Source of the DNA: an uncultured Collinsella sp.
GTDB lineage: Bacteria > Actinomycetota > Coriobacteriia > Coriobacteriales > Coriobacteriaceae
Direction: 5' to 3'
NCBI GenBank assembly: GCA_902468695.1
Contig: CABQZS010000119.1
Span: 1 to 14,481, forward strand
Length of the DNA: 14,481 nt
Shown here piece by piece: positions 7,164 through 14,481 of the stretch. Below the pieces are notes generated by a model. The model was not told where the DNA came from. It did no database searches and worked only from the letters and a program-made list of their open reading frames with translations. The first letter of the stretch is position 1. Each line of letters opens with the position of its first letter. Position numbers and translations under genes: made by a program.

Positions 7164-8201
7164 TTAGGCCTTATCCGACGGACCGCCAAGGCGGATGCGC
7201 GGGTCGAGGAATGCATAGCTAATGTCGACGAGCAGGTTGATCACCATGACGACGACGACGATGAGCGTAACGCCGCCCATAACGATGGGCCAGTCACGCA
7301 TGCTAATGGCTCGATAGACCTCATAGCCGATACCGGGCCAGTTAAAGACCGTCTCGGTCAGGATGGCGCCCGAAAGCATGCCGCCAAAGTCGACACCAAT
7401 ATAGGTAACGACGGGGATGAGTGCATTCTTAAGCGCGTGCTTGATGATGATCGCACGATTGGAGAGACCCTTGGCCTTTGCCGTACGGATGTAATCCTGG
7501 TTCATGACGTCAAGCAGCTGCGAGCGCATAATGCGCGCAGCATAAGCGGTCGAAACCGAAGCCAGCGTAATGGTCGGAAGCACATAGTGCATCCAATCCT
7601 GATACTGAGAGCTGGAACCACCGGCACCCGAGATCGGCATGGAGAATGCACCGCCCGTGGCGTCCTTGAGAATGACGCCAAAGAACAGCTGCAACAACAT
7701 ACCGAGCCAGAAAGCCGGGACGGCAACGAGAATCGACGTGGTGAGCGTTACCAAAATATCCCAGAAGGAATAACGCTTAACCGCCGAAATGATACCCGCA
7801 CCGATACCCATGATTGCCTCGAGCACGATGGCGCACGCGGCGAGTTTGACCGTATACGGATACTTCTGGGCAAAGATTTCCGTTACCGGCAGCTTGCGCT
7901 GATACGAATTGCCCAGATCGCCATGAAGCAGGCCGTTCATGTAATACAAGTAACGGTCTACGAGCGACGTTTGAACGGGGTCGCCGTTCTCGTCAAGGAT
8001 CGCGTTGCCGTCCTCGTCCGACTGGACCAGGTGATAGCGGACGCGAAGCTGAAGCTCCACCTCGGGGGACAGAGCCTTGTCTCCACCGATCAGCTTGATC
8101 GGATCTCCCGGCACGATATTCTGGAGGGCGAACAGAATCAGCGTAACGCCCAAAAACACCGGGATGAACTGAAGCACACGTTTAACGATGTACTTACCCA
8201 T
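7164..8201 (-). CDS. oppB: Oligopeptide ABC transporter permease OppB
   Basis: 345 residues. The second membrane subunit of the importer. The N-terminal helix (about 7-29) leads into the usual PGDP motif (31-34); further helices fall near 115-140, 145-178, 205-225, 262-282 and 308-330. The EAA loop for the ATPase is at about 236-262. The extracellular loop after the first helix contains an acidic stretch, residues about 60-80, with DEDGNAILDENGD, which resembles calcium-binding loops. GGGGAG sits four bases before ATG 8201. A hairpin (8233-8260) separates it from oppA, so it probably receives only part of the oppA transcription. Confidence 0.93.
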   Translation of the reverse strand: MGKYIVKRVLQFIPVFLGVTLILFALQNIVPGDPIKLIGGDKALSPEVELQLRVRYHLVQSDEDGNAILDENGDPVQTSLVDRYLYYMNGLLHGDLGNSYQRKLPVTEIFAQKYPYTVKLAACAIVLEAIMGIGAGIISAVKRYSFWDILVTLTTSILVAVPAFWLGMLLQLFFGVILKDATGGAFSMPISGAGGSSSQYQDWMHYVLPTITLASVSTAYAARIMRSQLLDVMNQDYIRTAKAKGLSNRAIIIKHALKNALIPVVTYIGVDFGGMLSGAILTETVFNWPGIGYEVYRAISMRDWPIVMGGVTLIVVVVMVINLLVDISYAFLDPRIRLGGPSDKA

Positions 8202-8232
8202 ACCACTCCCCTATCTAGGGATTAACCTAAAT

Positions 8233-8260
8233 GGGATGCCGATCGCCAGACCGGCATCCC
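8233..8260 (-). terminator. Hairpin between oppA and oppB (probable attenuating or stabilising structure)
   Basis: gggatgccg (8233-8241) pairs perfectly with cggcatccc (8252-8260) around a 10-base loop. On the minus strand it is followed by ATTTAGG, not a full U-tract. It lies about 100 bases after the oppA stop and about 30 before the oppB start. In many ABC importer operons such a structure reduces or stabilises transcripts so that binding protein outnumbers transporter; that role is inferred here. Confidence 0.55.
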
Positions 8261-8357
8261 AAAATTACCATCAGCCAGTTTACCCCAGGTTAGGGAGAAC
8301 TGTATGTTTCCCATGAGGTCTACGTAAATACTTGACCCTCACGGAAGCTGCAAACTC

Positions 8358-10034
8358 TTAGGCGAGCTCAGCGGTACCCAGCTCGGCATGCTTCTGCGGA
8401 TCGACATAGAGGTGCTTGATGCGATCGGAGCCGACGATGGTGTGCGTGTAGAACATCACCGGGATGACCGGGCAGTCGGCAGCGACCATTGCGTCGGCCT
8501 CCTGCATCTTAGCGACGCGCTCCTCGTCGTCAACCGTAGTGCGAGCCTCGTCGACCTTGGCGTCGAACTCGGGGTTGTTGTAACCAGAGCGGTTGTCGCC
8601 ACCGAGGGAGTCGGAGTGGAACAGCGGATACAGGAAGTTGTCCATGATCGGGTAGTCGGCAATCCAACCCAGACGACCGAACTGATAGTTGAAGTTCTGA
8701 TACTGCTCGAGCAGGGCAGACCACTCGGGGGTATCGGAGACAGCGGTAACGCCAACCTTGGCGAGGTCGCCGATGATGGACTCCATGATCTCCTTGTGGC
8801 CACCGTCCTGGTTGTAGGAAAGGGTCACGTTAATGCCACGGTCACCGTTAGCACCGGCAGGAGCGACCTTGTCGAGGTACTCGTTAGCCTTGTCGACGTC
8901 GTAGGCGCAGAACTCCCATGCGCCCTCCTTGTAGCCATCGATGCCCGGAGGAACAATGCCGTCGGCGGGGGTACGGGTACCCTTGAAGATGGTCTTGCAG
9001 ATAGCCTCACGGTTGATGGCCAGGGAGATACCCCTGCGCAGGTCGGCGTTGTTGAACGGCTCGGCCGTGTTGTTGCAGGTCAGGTAGTAGGTGGAAGGCT
9101 CGGAGCCGAGCAGCATGCGCTCGCCGTCACCCATGGTGTAGCCGTCCTTGGACACGCCGCGATCCTTCTTGGCGGCGTCGATCTGAGCAACGGGAACGTC
9201 GCAGACATCGAGGTTACCGGCCTGGAACTCCTTGTAAGCGGTCTCCATGTCCTTGATGACCTGGAAGTGGATGCCATCGATCTTGGCCTTGTCGCCATAG
9301 TAATCGTCGAACTTCTTGAGGTTGATCTCCTGACCATCCTCCCACTTGCCGTCCATCATGAACGGGCCGTTACCAACCGGTGCAAGATAGAAGCTCTTGG
9401 CATCGGACTCGGCGCACTCGGGAACCGGGGCCAGAGCCGGGTGAGAGGCGACGAAGGGGAAGTCGGCGTAAGCGGAAGTCAGCTTGACGACGAGGGTCTC
9501 ATCGTCGGGGCAGGTAACACCGCTGAGCTCGGTGGCGTTACCGGCAAGCAGATCGTCATAGCCCTCGACCATGGAAAGGTGATAGGAGACCTCGGAAGGG
9601 CCGTACTCGGTAGCGATGGCCGACTTGGTGTTGACCAGACGCTCCCAACCGAGCTTGAAGGACTTGGAGGTAACGTCGTCACCGTTGTGGAACTTGGCCT
9701 TCTTGATCTTGAAGGTAAACTCGGTGGCGTCGTCGTTGGCCTCGAAGGACTCGCAAGCCAGCGGAACGATCTCGCCCTTCTCGGCGTCATAAGAGGTCAG
9801 AGCGTCAAAGAGCTGGTACTCGACCTGAGTGCCCTGGTCCTCCTGGACATTGTAGGGGTCGATGCAGACCGGGTTGTTGATGTAGAAGTTCAGCGTCGAA
9901 CCGGACTCAGAACCGGAAGTGTCGCCGCCCTTCTTGCCGCATGCGGCAAGAAAAGCCATGGAGCTCGCAGCGAGGGTGCCGCCAACAAAGGCGCGACGAC
10001 CCATAACGGGCTGGTGGAACATAGAATCAGCCAT
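8358..10034 (-). CDS. oppA: Peptide-binding lipoprotein OppA (family 5 solute-binding protein)
   Basis: 558 residues. An extracytoplasmic receptor that captures peptides and delivers them to OppB-OppC. The N terminus has GRRAFVGG (12-19), close to a twin-arginine signal, a hydrophobic stretch, and a lipobox LAAC with C32 as the lipidated residue, followed by a Gly/Ser/Asp linker. The mature part matches the family 5 binding-protein fold, with the typical FNNADLRRGISLAINRE segment in the middle. The start has a perfect ribosome binding site AAGGAGG five bases before ATG 10034. It is the first gene of the operon and the hairpin behind it fits a higher output than the transporter genes. The bound peptide type cannot be told from sequence. 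Confidence 0.92.
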   Translation of the reverse strand: MADSMFHQPVMGRRAFVGGTLAASSMAFLAACGKKGGDTSGSESGSTLNFYINNPVCIDPYNVQEDQGTQVEYQLFDALTSYDAEKGEIVPLACESFEANDDATEFTFKIKKAKFHNGDDVTSKSFKLGWERLVNTKSAIATEYGPSEVSYHLSMVEGYDDLLAGNATELSGVTCPDDETLVVKLTSAYADFPFVASHPALAPVPECAESDAKSFYLAPVGNGPFMMDGKWEDGQEINLKKFDDYYGDKAKIDGIHFQVIKDMETAYKEFQAGNLDVCDVPVAQIDAAKKDRGVSKDGYTMGDGERMLLGSEPSTYYLTCNNTAEPFNNADLRRGISLAINREAICKTIFKGTRTPADGIVPPGIDGYKEGAWEFCAYDVDKANEYLDKVAPAGANGDRGINVTLSYNQDGGHKEIMESIIGDLAKVGVTAVSDTPEWSALLEQYQNFNYQFGRLGWIADYPIMDNFLYPLFHSDSLGGDNRSGYNNPEFDAKVDEARTTVDDEERVAKMQEADAMVAADCPVIPVMFYTHTIVGSDRIKHLYVDPQKHAELGTAELA

Positions 10035-10275
10035 GCCATCCTCCTTATGAGATAGGACAAAGAAATGTTCAGTCGGACATATGTCGAGACAATCCGATCC
10101 GAACCATCAAAACGCCGCCCGCTGCTATGGCTGGTTATGCACAACGAACCAACGTTTTGCAATACAGTAGCGCATTTTATGCACGATTTGGGGCTAATTC
10201 CGGTTAACGGTCGAGAATTTCTTTAGTTGGGCGAAGTATGTGGGGATATTTTGACTCTGTTACAAATATGTAAAC
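10035..10275. other. Gene-free region upstream of oppA
   Basis: This stretch between the secG terminator and oppA carries no credible gene. It holds a possible oppA promoter (10134-10162), the oppA ribosome binding site, and a 10-base perfect palindrome GACATATGTC (10076-10085) in the predicted leader that could be an operator. The latter is short enough to be chance. Confidence 0.5.
10134..10162 (-). promoter_or_regulatory. Possible promoter of the opp operon
   Basis: On the minus strand TTGCAA (10157-10162) and CATAAC (10134-10139) are 17 bases apart, each matching four of six consensus bases. Transcription would start near 10127, giving a leader of about 93 bases ahead of oppA. It is the best-spaced pair seen in the region but remains a guess. 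Confidence 0.35.
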
Positions 10276-10302
10276 AAAAAGGGTCCCGCACATGCGAGAC
10301 CC
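10276..10302 (-). terminator. Intrinsic terminator of secG
   Basis: On the minus strand GGGTCTCGC and GCGGGACCC form a nine-pair stem (one G-T) around ATGT, directly followed by TTTTTG. It starts 25 bases after the secG stop and separates secG from the opp operon. Confidence 0.9.
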
Positions 10303-10327
10303 ATTGCAAACGTATATATGCCGATGC

Positions 10328-10582
10328 TTAGTAGCCGACGATGCCCTGCGGGAAGAAGAACATGCACAGGACGACGCACACGGCAAAAACAACGGCCATA
10401 ATTACCGTCAGACGATCGAGGTTCTGCTCCATGACGCCCGTGGCAGAGCTGGAGTTATACAACGAGCTAGCGATCATATCCGAAACGCCGGTGCCCTTAC
10501 CGGAATGCATCAGGACGAGAATCGTCAGCGCCACGGCAGAGACAGCCCAAACGACAAGCAGAAGAATCTGGAACGGACCCAT
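10328..10582 (-). CDS. secG: Preprotein translocase subunit SecG
   Basis: 84 residues, normal for SecG. A small membrane subunit that stimulates SecYEG-dependent protein export. Two membrane helices are visible (about 5-24 and 59-78), joined by a cytosolic loop that begins HSGKGTGVSDM, the recognisable SecG motif in Gram-positive and actinobacterial proteins. AAGGAG lies seven bases before ATG 10582. It sits downstream of the pgk-tpiA-gpmI cluster, as often seen in actinobacteria, but the gpmI terminator (10687-10721) means it is probably transcribed on its own; its terminator is at 10276-10302. Confidence 0.92.
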   Translation of the reverse strand: MGPFQILLLVVWAVSAVALTILVLMHSGKGTGVSDMIASSLYNSSSATGVMEQNLDRLTVIMAVVFAVCVVLCMFFFPQGIVGY

Positions 10583-10618
10583 AGATAAGCTCCTTAATAG
10601 AACAGTTTAAACTCCAGT

Positions 10619-10627
10619 ACTGTACCA
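10619..10627 (-). promoter_or_regulatory. Possible extended -10 promoter of secG
   Basis: On the minus strand TGGTACAGT fits an extended -10 box (TG-N-TACAGT), about 40 bases before the secG start. No good -35 box is seen at the usual distance. The area also holds two small palindromes, AGTTTAAACT (10604-10613) and CAGTACTG (10615-10622). The case for a promoter rests mainly on the need for one between the gpmI terminator and secG. Confidence 0.3.
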
Positions 10628-10686
10628 CAATCCCCCGCTCTCCCCTACCTGCCACTCAAGGACGGGGTGGAAATGGCAGAAATACC

Positions 10687-10721
10687 AAAAAGGGGGTTGT
10701 CCGGTTGTGGACAACCCCCTT
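10687..10721 (-). terminator. Intrinsic terminator of the pgk-tpiA-gpmI cluster
   Basis: On the minus strand GGGGGTTGTCC and GGACAACCCCC form an 11-pair stem around ACAACC, running into TTTTT. It begins about 25 bases after the gpmI stop. This is among the strongest terminators in the window. Confidence 0.92.
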
Positions 10722-10746
10722 ACTAGAAAACGGTATTTGTTTTCTA

Positions 10747-12300
10747 TTAGGCCTCGGTGGCGAGCACGCGGCCCGTCATCTCGGCGGAAGGCTCCAGACC
10801 AGCCATGGTGAGCATAGTCGGGGCGATATCGGAAAGACGGCCGTCCTCGATACCGGTGAGCTTGGCCTTCTCATCAACGATGATGAACGGCACGCGGTTG
10901 GTGGTGTGAGCCGTAAACGGATGCTTGGAACCGTCGGAAGCAACGTCAAACATGTGATCGGCGTTGCCGTGGTCGGCGGTAATCAGCGCAAAGCCGCCCT
11001 TGGCGAGAATCGCCGGGACAACCTTGGACAGGGCATCGTCAACAGCCTCGACGGCCTTAACGGCGGCGTCGAAGACACCGGTGTGACCAACCATGTCGCA
11101 GTTCGCGAAGTTCACGATGTAGAAATCAGCGCGATCCTCGTTGATGGCGGCGACAAGCTTCTCAGTAACCTCGGGAGCGCTCATCTCAGGCTGCAGATCG
11201 TAGGTAGCGACCTTGGGGGAAGCGACGAGCACGCGCTCCTCGCCCTCCTTGGGCTCCTCGATGCCGCCGTTGAGGAAGAACGTCACGTGAGCGTACTTCT
11301 CGGTCTCGGCGGTGTGCAGCTGCTTCAGGCCGTTGGCGGCGATAACGTCGGCCAGGACGTTCTCGGGGAACGTCTTGGGGAAGGCGACCTCGACGTCAAA
11401 CGTCGGATCGTACTCGGTCATCGTCACAAAGTGCGAAAGCTTGATCTGCTCGCGCTCAAAGCCATCGAACTCCTTGTCCGTGAACACGCGGGTCATCTGA
11501 CGGGCGCGGTCGGGACGGAAGTTGAAGAAGATGGCCGCGTCGCCCTCGTGGATGCCCTCGTTGTGGGCAGCGAAGGGCTCGACGAACTCGTCACCGCGCG
11601 GATCCTTCTCGTAGTAGGCCTTGATACCGGCAACGGGGTCGGTATCCGCATCGGACGCATTGACCATGACGTCGTAGGCACGCTGGATGCGCTCCCAGCG
11701 GTTGTCGCGGTCCATGGCCCAATAGCGGCCCGAAACGGTGGCGACGCGAGCGTCGCAACCGGTCTCCTCGGAGATCTTAGCCAGGAAGGCGCAGAACTCG
11801 CTCATGTAGCCAGCGCCGGACTGCGGGTCAACGTCGCGGCCATCCATAAAGGCGTGGACGCGAACGGTCTTGACACCGTGTTCGGCAGCCATCTTGACCA
11901 GAGCCTCGACGTGGTTCATATGGGAGTGAACGCCGCCAGGGCTCATAAGGCCCATAAGGTGAAGGGTCTTGCCCTCGGCCTTGACGTCGTCCATAGCCTT
12001 GACGAAAACCTCGTTCTTGGCGATGGAGCCGTCCTTGATGGCATTGTTGATGCGCGAAAGCTCCTGGAACACGATGCGGCCGGCACCGATGTTGAGGTGG
12101 CCCACCTCGGAGTTACCCATCTGGCCATCGGGAAGACCCACGTCCTCGCCCGAAGCGCCGAGCGTGGTGTGGGGGTACTTCTCATACAGGCTGTCAAGGA
12201 AGGGCGTCTTGGCAGCAGCGACGGCGTTCTCGCCATCGGCCGGAGCCAGGCCGCAGCCGTCCATGATAATCAGGAGTGCAGGAAGATGACGCTGTGCCAT
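10747..12300 (-). CDS. gpmI: 2,3-bisphosphoglycerate-independent phosphoglycerate mutase
   Basis: 517 residues, typical of the cofactor-independent enzyme. It interconverts 3- and 2-phosphoglycerate in glycolysis and needs two metal ions, usually manganese. The catalytic serine is S64 in GNSEVGH (62-68). Metal and substrate motifs are MDGCG near the N terminus (D14), SPGGVHSH, DGRDVDP, and TADHGNADHMFD near the C terminus. The position after D14-G15 is Cys, where Trp or Phe is more usual in this family by recollection. The ATG lies five bases after the tpiA stop with TAGGA just upstream, so it is the third gene of a pgk-tpiA-gpmI unit. A strong terminator follows. Confidence 0.96.
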   Translation of the reverse strand: MAQRHLPALLIIMDGCGLAPADGENAVAAAKTPFLDSLYEKYPHTTLGASGEDVGLPDGQMGNSEVGHLNIGAGRIVFQELSRINNAIKDGSIAKNEVFVKAMDDVKAEGKTLHLMGLMSPGGVHSHMNHVEALVKMAAEHGVKTVRVHAFMDGRDVDPQSGAGYMSEFCAFLAKISEETGCDARVATVSGRYWAMDRDNRWERIQRAYDVMVNASDADTDPVAGIKAYYEKDPRGDEFVEPFAAHNEGIHEGDAAIFFNFRPDRARQMTRVFTDKEFDGFEREQIKLSHFVTMTEYDPTFDVEVAFPKTFPENVLADVIAANGLKQLHTAETEKYAHVTFFLNGGIEEPKEGEERVLVASPKVATYDLQPEMSAPEVTEKLVAAINEDRADFYIVNFANCDMVGHTGVFDAAVKAVEAVDDALSKVVPAILAKGGFALITADHGNADHMFDVASDGSKHPFTAHTTNRVPFIIVDEKAKLTGIEDGRLSDIAPTMLTMAGLEPSAEMTGRVLATEA

Positions 12301-12305
12301 ATGTC

Positions 12306-13073
12306 CTACTCGCCTGCCTTGACGACCATAGAAGCGAAGTCGGCAGCCTTGAGCGAAGCGCCGCCCACGAGGGCGCCGTCAACGTCGGGCTTGGCGACGA
12401 GCTCGGCGATGTTGCCGGGCTTAGCGGAACCACCGTACAGGACGCGGATGCCGTTAGCGAGCTCCTCGCCGAACATCTCCTTGAGGGTCTCACGGATAGC
12501 GCCGCAGACCTCCTGAGCGTCCTCGGCGGTAGCGGTCTTGCCGGTGCCGATGGCCCAGATGGGCTCGTAGGCGACGACGACCTGCTTGGGGCAGGTGATC
12601 TCAAGACCAGCAAGGCCAGCCTTGACCTGGTTCACGACGTGCTCGACATAGGTGCCGGCCTCGCGGACCTCAAGGGACTCGCCGCAGCAGAAGACGGGAA
12701 CAAGACCGGCGGCAACGAGGGCCTTGGCCTTCTTGTTCTGATCCTCGTCGGTCTCGTGGAAGTAATCACGACGCTCGGAGTGACCGATGATGCAGTAGGT
12801 GCAGCCAGCAGACTTGAGCATGTCGCAAGAGGACTCACCGGTGAAGGCACCCTTGGCCTCCCAGTACACGTTCTGTGCACCGAGGGCGATGGGGGCAGCC
12901 TGAATGCGGTCATGAACCGTGGTGATGTCTATGGTCGGAGGGCAGACGAGCACCTCGACGCCAGCCGGAACCTCGGGCAGAGCCTGAGCCAGCTCGTCGG
13001 CGAGCTTGGCGGCCTCGGCGACGTCATTGTTCATCTTCCAGTTACCAGCGATAAGAAGGGTGCGATTAGGCAT
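12306..13073 (-). CDS. tpiA: Triose-phosphate isomerase
   Basis: 255 residues from ATG 13073. It interconverts dihydroxyacetone phosphate and glyceraldehyde 3-phosphate. Active-site residues are N11 and K13 in GNWKMN, H98 in IGHSERR, and E170 in AYEPIWAIGTG; loop 6 (IWAIGTGKT) and the phosphate-binding LYGGSAKPGN are intact. The frame is open to 13136, but the longer form adds 21 residues with no homology to the family, while MPNRTLLIAGNWKMN is the usual start and has GGAGG nine bases upstream. It overlaps the end of pgk by eight bases, so the two are translationally coupled. Confidence 0.96.
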   Translation of the reverse strand: MPNRTLLIAGNWKMNNDVAEAAKLADELAQALPEVPAGVEVLVCPPTIDITTVHDRIQAAPIALGAQNVYWEAKGAFTGESSCDMLKSAGCTYCIIGHSERRDYFHETDEDQNKKAKALVAAGLVPVFCCGESLEVREAGTYVEHVVNQVKAGLAGLEITCPKQVVVAYEPIWAIGTGKTATAEDAQEVCGAIRETLKEMFGEELANGIRVLYGGSAKPGNIAELVAKPDVDGALVGGASLKAADFASMVVKAGE

Positions 13074-14256
13074 CGAGAAGCGCCTCCACTCCGGGCAGGG
13101 CCTTACCCTCGACGAGCTCCATGGAAGCGCCACCACCGGTGGAGATCCAGCTCATCTTGTCGGCCAGGTTGAACTTGTTGACAGCTGCGACGGAGTCGCC
13201 ACCGCCGATGATCGAGGTGCAGTCGGCCTCGGCGACAGCCTCGGCGATAGCCTGGGTGCCATGAGCGAAGTTGTCGAACTCGAAGACGCCCATGGGGCCG
13301 TTCCAGAACACGGTCTTGGCACCCTTGACGGCCTCGGCGTAAAGCTCCTCGGTCTTGGGGCCGATGTCCATGCCCTCACGATCGTCGGGGATAGCGTCGG
13401 AAGCGACAACCTCGGGGACAGCGTCCTCGCCAAAGTGATCGGCAACACGGTTGTCGATGGGGAGCAGGATCTTGACGCCCTTCTCCTCGGCCTTCTTGAG
13501 CATCTCGCCAGCGCGCTCGACCCAGTCCTCTTCCTTGAGGGACTGACCAACGGACAGGCCCTGAGCCAGGAAGAAGGTGTAGGCCATGCCGCCACCGATG
13601 ATCAGGGTGTCAGCGGAGTCGATGAGGTGATCGAGAACGCCGATCTTGGAGGAAACCTTGGAACCGCCGACAATAGCGACGAAGGGGCGCTCGGGCTCGG
13701 CGAAGATGCCGGTCAGCGTGTCGACCTCCTTCTCGAGCAGGAAGCCAGCGACGGCGGGCAGGTAAGCGGCGGGGCCCACGACGGAACCCTGGGCGCGGTG
13801 AGCGGTACCGAAGGCATCGAGAACGAAGACGTCACCATAGGAAGCGAGCTTCTTGGCGATCTCGGGATCGTTCTTCTTCTCACGCTTGTCAAAACGGACG
13901 TTCTCGAGAACGAGGACCTTGCCCGGCTCAACGGCAGCGACAGCCTCAGCAGCCTTCTCGCCGTAGGTGTCGGCGACAAAGGCAACGTCGAGACCTGAGA
14001 GCTCAGCGAGCTTCTTGGCGACAGGCTCAAGGGACAGCTCGGGCTGGAAGCCGGTGCCCTCGGGACGGCCGAGGTGGCTCATGAGGATGACGCGAGCGTT
14101 GTGCTCAACGAGGTAGTTGATGGTGGGCAGGGCAGCCTTGATACGGGTGGTGTCGCCAACGACGCCATCCTTGATAGGCACGTTGAAGTCAACGCGGACG
14201 AGAACGCGCTTGCCGTCGACATCGATGTCGCGGACGGTCTTCTTGGTAAAGGCCAT
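13066..14256 (-). CDS. pgk: Phosphoglycerate kinase
   Basis: 396 residues from ATG 14256. It transfers phosphate from 1,3-bisphosphoglycerate to ADP, the first ATP-forming step of glycolysis. Visible motifs are RVDFNVP (21-27), SHLGRP (60-65), VLENVRF (116-122), GGSK (197-200), FWNGPMGVFE (317-326), the nucleotide-binding GGGDSVAAV (351-359) and GGGASME (374-380). A longer frame begins at ATG 14292 but has no ribosome binding site and adds residues outside the family; MAFTKKTVRD is the usual start. It is the first gene of the pgk-tpiA-gpmI unit, separated from gap by a terminator. Confidence 0.96.
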   Translation of the reverse strand: MAFTKKTVRDIDVDGKRVLVRVDFNVPIKDGVVGDTTRIKAALPTINYLVEHNARVILMSHLGRPEGTGFQPELSLEPVAKKLAELSGLDVAFVADTYGEKAAEAVAAVEPGKVLVLENVRFDKREKKNDPEIAKKLASYGDVFVLDAFGTAHRAQGSVVGPAAYLPAVAGFLLEKEVDTLTGIFAEPERPFVAIVGGSKVSSKIGVLDHLIDSADTLIIGGGMAYTFFLAQGLSVGQSLKEEDWVERAGEMLKKAEEKGVKILLPIDNRVADHFGEDAVPEVVASDAIPDDREGMDIGPKTEELYAEAVKGAKTVFWNGPMGVFEFDNFAHGTQAIAEAVAEADCTSIIGGGDSVAAVNKFNLADKMSWISTGGGASMELVEGKALPGVEALLDA

Positions 14257-14279
14257 GTTTGCTTCTACCTTTCGTACGT

Positions 14280-14302
14280 GTCTGCCTCCCATTACGGCAG
14301 AC
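14280..14302 (-). promoter_or_regulatory. Hairpin in the pgk leader
   Basis: gtctgcc (14280-14286) and ggcagac (14296-14302) are perfect complements around a nine-base loop. On the minus strand this hairpin sits about 24 bases before the pgk start and shortly after the gap terminator. It could be a processing or stability element in a gap-pgk read-through transcript. The structure is visible; the role is inferred. Confidence 0.35.
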
Positions 14303-14312
14303 GATTTCTTAT

Positions 14313-14359
14313 AAAAAGGGCGCGACCCTAGGGTGTAAGCCCTATAAGGCCGCGCCCTT
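14313..14359 (-). terminator. Intrinsic terminator of gap
   Basis: On the minus strand AAGGGCGCG (14351-14359) pairs with CGCGCCCTT (14316-14324), with a further small stem inside, and runs into TTTTTAT (14311-14317). It lies about 38 bases after the gap stop and 57 before the pgk start, so at least part of gap transcription ends here. Confidence 0.85.
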
Positions 14360-14396
14360 CTTTAGACGCTCAACGAGCTATTCGTTAAAAGCTAAA

Positions 14397-14481
14397 TTAA
14401 GCAACGAACTTCTCGAAGTACTTGATGGTGCGGACCATCTGAGAGGTGTAGGAGTTCTCGTTGTCGTACCAAGAGGTGACC
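14397..14481 (-). CDS. gap: Glyceraldehyde-3-phosphate dehydrogenase, C-terminal fragment
   Basis: Only the last 28 codons (including the stop) are in the window; the rest continues beyond the right edge. The translation is VTSWYDNENSYTSQMVRT followed by IKYFEKFVA and TAA. SWYDNE-SY near the C terminus is the hallmark of GAPDH, where this stretch contributes to the NAD site and closes the catalytic domain. Its position just before pgk, tpiA and gpmI supports the call. A terminator at 14313-14359 follows. Confidence 0.88.
   Translation of the reverse strand, partial: VTSWYDNENSYTSQMVRTIKYFEKFVA

Noticed and set aside
8202..8357. Missing small gene or riboswitch between oppA and oppB
   Set aside because: The gap holds one simple hairpin and no conserved riboswitch core or start codon with a ribosome binding site other than that of oppB.
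8388..10055. 555-codon open frame on the plus strand, opposite oppA
   Set aside because: It mirrors the strongly supported oppA frame, with a repetitive Val/Gly/Leu/Asp composition and no motifs. It is an antisense shadow.
10705..12516. 603-codon open frame on the plus strand, opposite gpmI and the end of tpiA
   Set aside because: It runs antisense to two certain enzymes, has no recognisable protein domain and is low in complexity (Val, Gly, Leu, Asp runs). Long antisense frames arise here from the GC-rich codon bias.

Overview
The window reads as chromosomal DNA of a GC-rich, Gram-positive-type bacterium. The glycolytic order gap-pgk-tpiA-gpmI followed by secG, the actinobacterial look of SecG and GAPDH, and the codon bias suggest an actinobacterium, most likely of the Coriobacteriia (Collinsella-like). 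That placement is inferred from protein flavour, not from a search. Every gene is on the minus strand, so in transcription order the window runs from its right end to its left end.

Right end (14481 to 10687): the 3' end of gap with its own terminator, then a tightly packed pgk-tpiA-gpmI cluster (8-base overlap, then a 5-base gap) closed by a strong terminator. The three enzymes plus GAPDH cover the triose-phosphate to 2-phosphoglycerate part of glycolysis. secG follows with its own ribosome binding site and its own terminator (10276-10302).

Middle (10034 to 4092): a complete oligopeptide/dipeptide ABC importer, oppA-oppB-oppC-oppD-oppF. OppA is a lipoprotein with a twin-arginine-like signal. 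A hairpin between oppA and oppB probably sets a high ratio of binding protein to transporter. The four transporter genes are separated by at most 14 bases or overlap by one.

4091 to 3496 has no gene but is rich in structure. It holds two long hairpins of about 125 and 132 bases with the same layout but unrelated sequence, and two short perfect hairpins. None has a U-tract. The promoter of tRNA-Leu(GAG) is at the far end.

Left end (3495 to 1): tRNA-Leu(GAG) with encoded CCA and a textbook UUCG terminator; a PAS-GAF-SpoIIE-type PP2C phosphatase; a protein that fuses an anti-sigma-factor antagonist (STAS) domain to an anti-sigma-factor kinase (HATPase) domain; then tRNA-Gly(GCC), cut by the window edge. 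The phosphatase and the fusion protein look like a partner-switching pathway compressed into two polypeptides, with no sigma factor gene in view. The two tRNA genes share an almost identical 22-base element (21 of 22 bases) at and upstream of the -35 box.

The best candidates for something undescribed are the fused STAS-HATPase switch with its phosphatase, the twin long hairpins behind the opp operon, and the shared tRNA promoter element.
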